Positions 56,586-64,000 of a DNA stretch of 64,000 bases are shown here, one piece after another. Every line of letters begins with the position of its first letter. The first letter of the stretch is position 1. Below the pieces are notes generated by a model. The model made no database searches, was not told the origin of the DNA, and was given only the letters and a program-made list of their open reading frames with translations. The translations under genes and the position numbers were made by a program. The DNA lies in contig SJOL01005555.1 in NCBI GenBank assembly GCA_004794785.1, forward strand, positions 39,682 to 103,681, written 5' to 3'. The stretch is from Opisthorchis felineus. Taxonomy: Eukaryota; Platyhelminthes; Trematoda; Opisthorchiida; Opisthorchiidae.

Positions 56586-59500
56586 CTGAAAAGAATAAAG
56601 ATAACATGTTACTTGAAGTGTCAGTAATATGAATTAAAAAAGAGCGGTTCTTATGGAGAAGGTGTGTTTTAAGTAGGCGGGCGCTGGTTTGTTAAGTAAA
56701 GGTTTCTGTGAATGAAATAGGAAATAAAGTCTGTAAAATCATACCATGGTTCAGAATGGGCGCTCTGAAAGGTGATAGATGTTGTTTATCTTAACTTAAG
56801 AAGTTTTTGTTTTACAGAAGGAATAAAGCTAATCACTTCGAAATTGCAATATGCACATGAGGTTTGAAACAATGTACTGTGATCCATGTATCAATGGCTG
56901 ATGAAGAAGCGACGACTGCGCTCAAAAGGCCGTACGAAATTTACGCGATGAGATTTGTGAATCCACAGGAAGTAACAAACTGGTTACTTTCCCCTACAGA
57001 TTCAAAGCTCGAACAACCGTGTATATGAGGATACAAACATAAATTGATTGAATGCACACGGTACGGCTTATGTTCGCGACGCAGACGATAATCTTAATGA
57101 CCCTCAGAGAGTACGCGAGAAGGCATCCTAATCCGACTAATCCAGCACATTTCTAGTTAAAAAGCTGAAAAATTACCATGAAATTACTATGACACTATAG
57201 CACATCTTGTTGAAAAAGTGCAAAATATGTGCATCAATCTGTGGGATGGGCTAATCAGACGAACTTTGTATTAGGACGAGGAATTTTCAAGTTACTGTGT
57301 TCTTTCACTCTAGATAGTTGTGGTTGTAATAAAAAGTCTCATTTTAATGTTTTTCTTGGTTAATAAAGTAGCACCTAACAAGCATCCATTTTTCGCTAAC
57401 GTTTAACCCAAGCAAATACTCTGTACAATCAAACAAACAGGGCTGACTTCTCAGTCACTCCGATATTTTCTAGAGAGTGGGTACTGGAATTTTGTACTGG
57501 ATTTTCACTTATCCTTCATTTGTTCTCACATTCGGATGACGAAACTTACAGTCTGTCTCGGTTAATACCGCATCAGAAATAACAAAACTGCTAAATCCAA
57601 GAGCCTGTTAAATTTAGTGGTCAATGAGTGAGCTTAGTTCAGTGAGCAGTTTCAGCATGAAACTACTTCCCAGATGAAGATTGACTGAATGTTATTTTAA
57701 ACGGTATTCAGCTTCGTTTAAAATCCATTACGTATTTTAGAAGTGTTCTGAGTGTTTTGCGAAAGAAAATTGCTCAGCGAATCCTTTGACGTGGAATTTT
57801 CCCACAAATTTATTTTTCGACCCTGTGACGTATTTTTCTAAGCCCGCTGGCCTCACGAAATACAATGAATAGTAACATACAACAATGCTAACTTCCTGAA
57901 TAAAATACTACTTATCGGGTTAAACTTGTCATCTATGTATATATGGTTTTGGTCGTTGTCTGGCTCGGATTCACCAGGTTTTGCGATTGAATGCAAACAG
58001 AATGAAACTATCCGGGATAAAATATCTGTCACTATGTGTCGTTATCCCACATTTTCAGATCAACAAAACTAGTGATGGATGCATCTGCTAAGGTTATCCT
58101 GACAAGTTTCGGGTGACTTCCGGGTAGGAATCTTAAGACGTTTCATCATGGATTTGATGCATGTAATGATGAAAAACCCTTCTGGTTGCTTGCACGATTC
58201 TTGGAATCCTCCAGAAAATCTTAGTTGCCCCTGTGGATATCCTACGGGTTCACCTTAATTATTCTATGGGAAAATATTTTCCTGACAGATAAATCATGCG
58301 ACTATTCCAGGACCATTGCAAAATGAAAAAGTTTTGCACAATTGGCTTTCGGTCTATCCGGATAATATGGTTACACTTTGTGACTTGATTTTTCTTGATA
58401 AATTGAAACCTGAAAATGTTTTTTTACACTGTGTCGCTGGTTTCGACGTTGGGCTCCTTTTCTGATTGTTATCTGTCTCAGTGACAGTGAAGTTTAGTAC
58501 GCACAAGCAGGACCACAGCTATGCTGCAGCAGCAGCGCTTGCATGGGTGATCGCGTCGAGAATTTTGCCTGTCACTGTCAGTTTGCCAGTTTTGCAAATT
58601 TAACCTTCAGATTTACTTCACACTGGCACAACTCACTTAAACAAAGAGTTTCCAAACGAAAAGCAGGTGGACGCGGACATATTTTCTTCATGTAAGTGAA
58701 AGCTACTTGATCGTAATGGTGCAAGCTACAAGTAGGATGGTTCATGAATGGGCGTGCGTTTTACACTTGACCTGAATGGGGTCTCATTTGTTTGCCTTTG
58801 GGTTGGGGTCAGTTTATTATTTGAGCTCATGTCACACTGGGTTCTCCCCCAGTCCCCAGTTGCCCCCATGTCCCCCGGGTTCAGCAGCACCAAAAAGGCA
58901 AACATTTTGTCATTATTATCGGTGTTTTTCGTCTGCTAACCAAGAACACTCATGATGCATGCACGTCATTTACCACTCCCTTGCTCTAAGAGATAGAGAC
59001 GGATGAGAACTTTGACAAAACTAGAGCAGTTTTCAATAATCTAACAGCAGATACGAAACCTCTTGCTTATTGGCAGGTGACGACCTTTCTGGTGCGGCAG
59101 AAAACGTGGCCATTACCGTGGCGACGCAAAATGCATTGATAGCATCACAAAAGCAAAAGACGTTCGGCATTACAATCAAAGAGTGTTATTTCACTGATCG
59201 GTATTATTCATCTGAAACATCCACAAAAAGCCATTTCACCAGCCCTTCGTAGCAAGCCAGCGGAAGCCAGAATTACTTCATTAATCACAGGAAACAATTG
59301 TTACTATCCACCTGTGGAGGTACACAGATGGAAGTGACATATGCTCCTAGCTATTGGTACATAAGTAGAAAGACTTCAATGCAACAGTAGCGTAAACCCG
59401 CAGCTATACCTTGTATGGGGAACAAGCATGAATTACCACTAGCATGCTTCCAGTGCTTCTACACTGGTGCTAACGCTGTTAAAGTGTCGCAGTCAGCCTA

Positions 59501-62500
59501 TAACCCCTGCTTGATAGCACAAAAATTAGGGGATCTTTGTTTCTGGTTAATCGGAAGAAAGTTCGCGCTTACTATCCACCACCTGTTTATTGCTGGGCAA
59601 AGAGCGCATAGTGCATTTCAGACATATTCAACACGTTAGGTATTCTGGGTAATTCGGTGCCAGGTTCACCGTATACATTTCTGCCTACCTTGTGTATTTA
59701 GGTGGGACCTTGACGGGTACTTTGGCAGTTCTTGCTGTTCCACCTGAAGGACGACATGCTCACCCCTCCCGAGAGATGTTTGCATGTGCATAATACTAAC
59801 GTTCCTAATAGGCGTCTTAAAAACTAATTATGAGTACCACAGCATTCCGAACTCTTCCTATTTTCACCTGATGTTTTCTGAGGTGTGATAAAATAAGATA
59901 TTGTGGTAAACGTGCTCAAGCTAGGTTATTTGAGAAGGTGCAATAAACGCTTATTTTTAAATTACAGCAAACAAAGTCGACGACTGCGAATTACAGCGGC
60001 AAAGTTAACTCCTCATCCAGCTTTTGGATGGCAAACTCGCTAACTTTTATGGATCCAAATTTAACACTTTTTTGATTTTTTGCGCTAAAACAATTACGGT
60101 ACTCGTCTTCTGGATCTTTGTTCTTGATAGACAATATAATCAATGCGGGAAAATCCAGAGTACAAGTAAGAGCATCCGGTTGTCCTGCCTACATCAGGAC
60201 ACCTAAGTTAGGTTTTGGGGCGTGAAAGTGTACTTTTGGATGTTTAGGGCTGTGATCCAAGGCAAACGCGCAAAATCACCGCTACGGATGACGTAAGCCC
60301 TATTGCAGGGACCTGCTGGGACATTACTTATAACGAACTGGGGTTGTGGAAAAGGAATTCATGAAAGTGTATACTTTTTGCTGTATGCAGAAAGTAAGGT
60401 GACCGGCTGATGATATCACGAGACGGCCGATATTACTGAGCGTATTTTTGGTTTCGTCGTTTTACACCGGCGCGAGGTATTATCAGGGTACCCACACCTT
60501 GGCAGAACCATCACCCAAAGCCTTTGGCTCAAAAGCCTAACCAAGTGGTTACGGGTGAGTGCCGGTATACTACCACATTAGCACAGGTTTACTGGGGAAC
60601 AAGCCGCCGTGCCTGTTCCAGCTTTCAACCTACAGGGTCAGGAGACCAGGTTCATGACTAACCTGGAGTGAATGTCTGAATGAGAGCCCCAGTATAGATC
60701 AACGCGTCATAGTGGTACACAAATCGCTATAATGCGACGAGGCCCAGCCGCTTCGGTATGCATGAGAATATTCCGCATCTTTATGCCATCATGGTAGGCG
60801 TTCTACTTCACGAGCTCAAAGACGTCTAAAGGACTCGAAACACTTCAAGCAACTTTTATCCAACAAAGTTCCGCTTAGAGGGAGGTCCCTGAACGCCATT
60901 ACTAGCACATTTCATGGAATGTGTCAGTAAAATGGCTGGCAATCTGGTTACAAACGTTTCCCACCAGCCGAGGTAACATCATTGCGTAGTACATTGGCGT
61001 TGGGTCGCTGGTTAGCAATGCGTCATTGTGAAGACGTTGAGTGAAGTTGTATTTGTAGTTATGTAAGTCTTACTAGTTGGGGGTGCTCGTTGCATTCGAT
61101 TGGCCGTTCCTTCATGGTAGATATTAGAAAGGTGAGATTCACAGAAAAGATAGGTAGCACTGAGAGTCCCCAGTATTTATCTTCCAAACGGACCCGAGTG
61201 AGAATGTGCATAATTTCTCAGATGAGATATTAGATTAAACACAGCTGGATATTTTTGTGCCTGACACTAAATTTTGTGATCCGTATGCAAGTAATGGAAA
61301 AATGGCCATTGAAATCCAGGTTGAACGCCTGTCCGGTCAGACACTTTGTCTAGCAGCCACTTCTCATGATGTCAAAATAGAAAATACGGCACTGAGAGAG
61401 TAGAATATTTTGAATAATTATGGAAGGTACATTTATAGTACTCCTCTATGAGATATTTCAGTCTGTTGTGATTTCATTCTGGATGCAGTCCATTCAAGCC
61501 TATTAGTTACATGTAAAAGAAAACAGGGAATTCAGTCCTTTCCAGGATTGTTTCACACCAGAACACACACCAGAACTACGTGTATATCAAAAGCCTACAA
61601 GGACGGATTAGGATGCATTCTCACAGCTTTTTCCTTCTCGAATTTGAAAGGAATCTTGTCCGATTCCTATATGATAGGCAAAAAATATGCTCAGTGAATG
61701 GTATAAAAGAGACGCTGAACTGCTGTTTTAACAAGATGGCTACAAGGAAGGATTTCTTGAGAACCAAATCTCACACTGAAACCTCCCATAATAAACTACA
61801 TGAAAGGCGAAGCCAATTAATCTCCAGTTCTGTTCAAATGTGACGCGGTATTTGAAATTTTAGTGAAGCCAACTTAGAAAAAAATTACTGGAACATTGCA
61901 TGCTGCATGCTTTTTCGTGGACTTTATCAGTCGTCCTATTATCACGTTAGAGCTCAAAGGAGAAATCTATCGCCGGGCCACCGCAGTGCGTGTCTCTCGG
62001 TTTATATACTCCTGTAAAGACCAGTTTGATATTTACTCACCAGTCTGATCAGATTCGTTCTTTCACTATGCACGTCAGTGTCAGCTGAGGAGATAATCTA
62101 GAGGCTACTTTCGCTTAGATTCCCTGATGTTAATTGAGAATTGGAATATCTTAGAAAACTCGATGTTTATCGAAATCCTGATAATTAATATTGTTTTCAC
62201 TTCGTCCTTGTGCGGGATGTATATGATTTGTGGGTGTATTTTGACGGTGAATAGATCGAGCCAAATTCTCCCTTTCGCAACCCCTGATGACAAATTGAAA
62301 AGATTGTGCAATTCACCGGGTTGCACCAATTTGTCGCAGTCGTGGATTAGTAAGGATATCAGAATGCTGGTACACTAAATCAAGGCGAAGCAAAAGTTGC
62401 CATTACGTGGATTTCAAAAGTGCACGATGTGGATCGCACTAGTTATTCCTCCCTCAATGTTATGCTTCCATCTAAGGGTCCTCTTGGTGGCTCCAGAAAA

Positions 62501-63052
62501 TGATTCATTTATGAATATTGTAGTGTAATACATTTGTTAGATCTCTTGTAGAACTCTCTCTCTCCACTTATCTGATGTAAAAGAGCCTAACGTGACCACG
62601 GTAGGATAAAGAGATGCTTTTGTAAACCTGGAAGAGGATTCATGCGAGAGCATTCGTGCATCGAACAGTGCGAAGAGGGCAACACGGTTGAGACTTGAAT
62701 TTATTTCAACAAATTCTCGTCTCAAAAGAAACAAGCGAAACAGAGTGAATTACTACACCACAACAGCAGCTTCAAAATAACCACGCATATTAGATGTAAA
62801 TATCCGGTACAGCTAATATAAATATTAATTTATTTTATGAATTTGTGACAAAACCGCCCACCATTACCGGTTTCAAACGCATGGTTGCACATATGAACAA
62901 CAAACAAACTAACTCATTTAACTCAGATGCCGAATCGTGTTAACGCAAACTGTTTCATTGAATCCTGTGTTATTTTGCCAATATTCGATAGGTAACTGAC
63001 CAAAACTACAAAATTTTCGAATAGGCCCTGCTGCCCTCACAAATGTGCTTAC
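56586..63052 (-). other. 6.47-kb intron of the RGK-like gene
   Basis: The donor GTAAGC (63052-63047) and the acceptor ending at 56586 define this intron. It splits the G domain between the NKLDL box and the conserved GKRLARL stretch, in phase 1. No nested gene was identified. Frames of 60-94 codons occur (for example minus 62734-62537, plus 61580-61843 and 62127-62378) without a recognisable product. The 60180-61000 part is more GC-rich and may be a repeat, but I could not classify it. Confidence 0.7.
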
Positions 63053-63245
63053 TTTGAGAAGAAATCAGGCGGTTGCGAACCAAATCAAGTTTGTTAGCGA
63101 CCAGTATGACAATACTTCTTTGTTCTGAATTTTTCTTGGTCAGAATTTCCAAGACTTTTGTTGCGTAGTCGAAAGAGCGCTGGTCATCCACTGCATAGAC
63201 CAACAAGTAAACCAAAACATCTAGCAACAGTTGGCATCCCGTGCT
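63053..63245 (-). CDS. RGK-type small GTPase, penultimate exon
   Basis: A strong acceptor (TTCCTCGTTGTCTTTCAG|AGC, AG at 63247-63246) and the donor CAAA|GTAAGC (GT at 63052-63051) bound 193 nt that begin in phase 0 and end in phase 1. The product reads STGCQLLLDVLVYLLVYAVD, DQRSFDYATKVL, and later SIVILVANKLDLVRNRLISS. This matches the G-domain core of Rad/Gem/Rem proteins: the DAYVIVYSVTD strand, a SFxxA helix, and the G4 guanine-specificity box NKxD followed by LVR, a signature shared with this family. The P-loop, G2 and the unusual G3 region must lie in exons beyond 64000; nothing matching them was found in 63246-64000. Orthology to a particular vertebrate RGK member cannot be decided from these exons. 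Confidence 0.82.
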
Positions 63246-63784
63246 CTGAAAGACAACGAGGAACAGTCAATACTAGAGGCACTACGTGTGACTTATCTGA
63301 GAATATGAAAAAGCGTTGATTCCAGCGAAATTTTATCAGGATGGTCTTCGGCCGGGTGAATCTCTTCATCTTTACAAATAGCTTTTGGAGAAAAAATACG
63401 TTTATTCACTTATCTCACAAAAAGACTACCATTCATGCATTCAGTGAAACCTGTACAACGTACCAGACCTTAGAACTTAGTTTAACAGACCGAATTCTTA
63501 CCAAATGAAAAATTGCTGTGACTCAGCTTCACACTGGGCCCACTAAACGTCATCGCATTAGGTCCCACCTCACCAAAATGGTAGGGCTAAAATATGTGTA
63601 TATTCTGCTTCTTGAATCTGTCAACCTGTTTTGAGACGATAGACAGCCTCTTTCCTGGTTCTGACACTTCCTGTTAACCAGTCACCAGATTTTGTTAATT
63701 ATTCTTTGGACGTCTGCAAATGTCAGCTAGTGCAGTCAACAAATAGTACTCATTCCTCGACCAGATATCTGACTCCAAACTTTC
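63246..63784 (-). other. Upstream intron of the RGK-like gene
   Basis: Start of the intron that leads to the missing G1-G3 exons. Minus-strand open pieces with donor-like ends (63600-63568, and 63589-63503 with TTTG|GTAAGA) were examined. They do not resemble the P-loop or the DxWE region, and the second has the wrong phase. Confidence 0.5.
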
Positions 63785-63990
63785 GTCGTTTGAACTTTCC
63801 TCTTTTACCCACGCGATAGTCCGGCTAGTGTTCACCAAAGTGTACATGACGGTGCATATGTGTTTCTTTGCTATTATAATTCATCAACAGTCCATTTTCT
63901 TGGATACCCTCGGAGTTGAAACATAACTACGTGACATGCGCGGTGAACATGTTGCTACTATTCCATTGGTGTGGGCTGGACACGTCTGTT
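63785..63990 (-). mobile_element. tRNA-headed SINE with hammerhead, decayed copy C
   Basis: On the minus strand, from about 63990, the sequence follows the first SINE family with many substitutions. It shows CACACCAATGGAATAGTAGC (box A region), CCGCGCATGTCACGT, TTCAACTCCGAGGG (box B region) and GGTATCC. The ribozyme relic CTGTTGATGA ... AGCAAAGAAAC (about 63890-63860) and a tail with GGAAAGTTCAAACGA follow. It lies inside the upstream intron of the RGK-like gene, on the same strand as that gene. The core boxes are damaged and cleavage is not expected. Confidence 0.6.
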
Positions 63991-64000
63991 CAACCGCGCA

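Noticed and set aside
60405..60440. CTGATGA near 60408 as a hammerhead
   Set aside because: No GAAA box or closing stems in the following 40 bases.
63184..63369. 61-codon minus-strand frame as the preceding RGK exon
   Set aside because: It overlaps the acceptor and the real exon in another frame and lacks P-loop or DxWE features.

Overview
The window looks like a piece of a large, repeat-rich animal genome, most probably a digenean trematode (liver or lung fluke type). The grounds are isolated exons with GT-AG boundaries, a 6.5 kb intron, RTE-like LINE copies of the kind common in flukes, and tRNA-derived SINEs carrying hammerhead ribozymes like the Smα SINEs of schistosomes. There are no operons, ribosome binding sites or prokaryotic genes. 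Most open frames are short and random, or lie inside decayed repeats.

Layout. 1-3.17 kb: an old RTE-like LINE whose 5' end is inverted and which is interrupted by a 299-bp MITE-like insertion. 3.2-42.6 kb: mostly unassigned sequence with scattered repeats. These are copies of a ~300-bp hammerhead-bearing repeat (9.6, 12.0, 15.4 and 26.0 kb), tRNA-headed SINEs with a hammerhead (16.1 and 34.1 kb), a second SINE-like repeat with a hammerhead remnant (37.5 kb), a candidate phase 1-1 exon (17.0 kb) and a candidate signal-peptide first exon (32.3 kb). 42.6-44.4 kb: a cluster of tandem and inverted copies of the hammerhead repeat, including one unit with predicted cleavage sites exactly 300 nt apart. 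46.5-47.6 kb: a heavily decayed LINE. 47.8-55.1 kb: an inverted repeat pair flanking a near full-length but dead RTE-like LINE (50.03-54.07 kb), with a possible retropepsin fragment just after it.

56.3-63.2 kb, minus strand: the last two coding exons of an RGK-type (Rad/Gem/Rem) small GTPase gene. This is the only gene I can identify with good support. Its G1-G3 exons lie beyond the right edge. The protein ends in an RGK-like C-terminal motif with Cys at position -7. A third, decayed SINE copy sits in the upstream intron at the right edge.

The most interesting theme is a set of three repeat families that share a type-I hammerhead architecture. In the two best families helix III is self-complementary, which fits cleavage as dimers and a retrozyme-like or SINE-like RNA life cycle. 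All ribozyme, exon and repeat calls come from reading the sequence by eye; no alignment or folding program was run.
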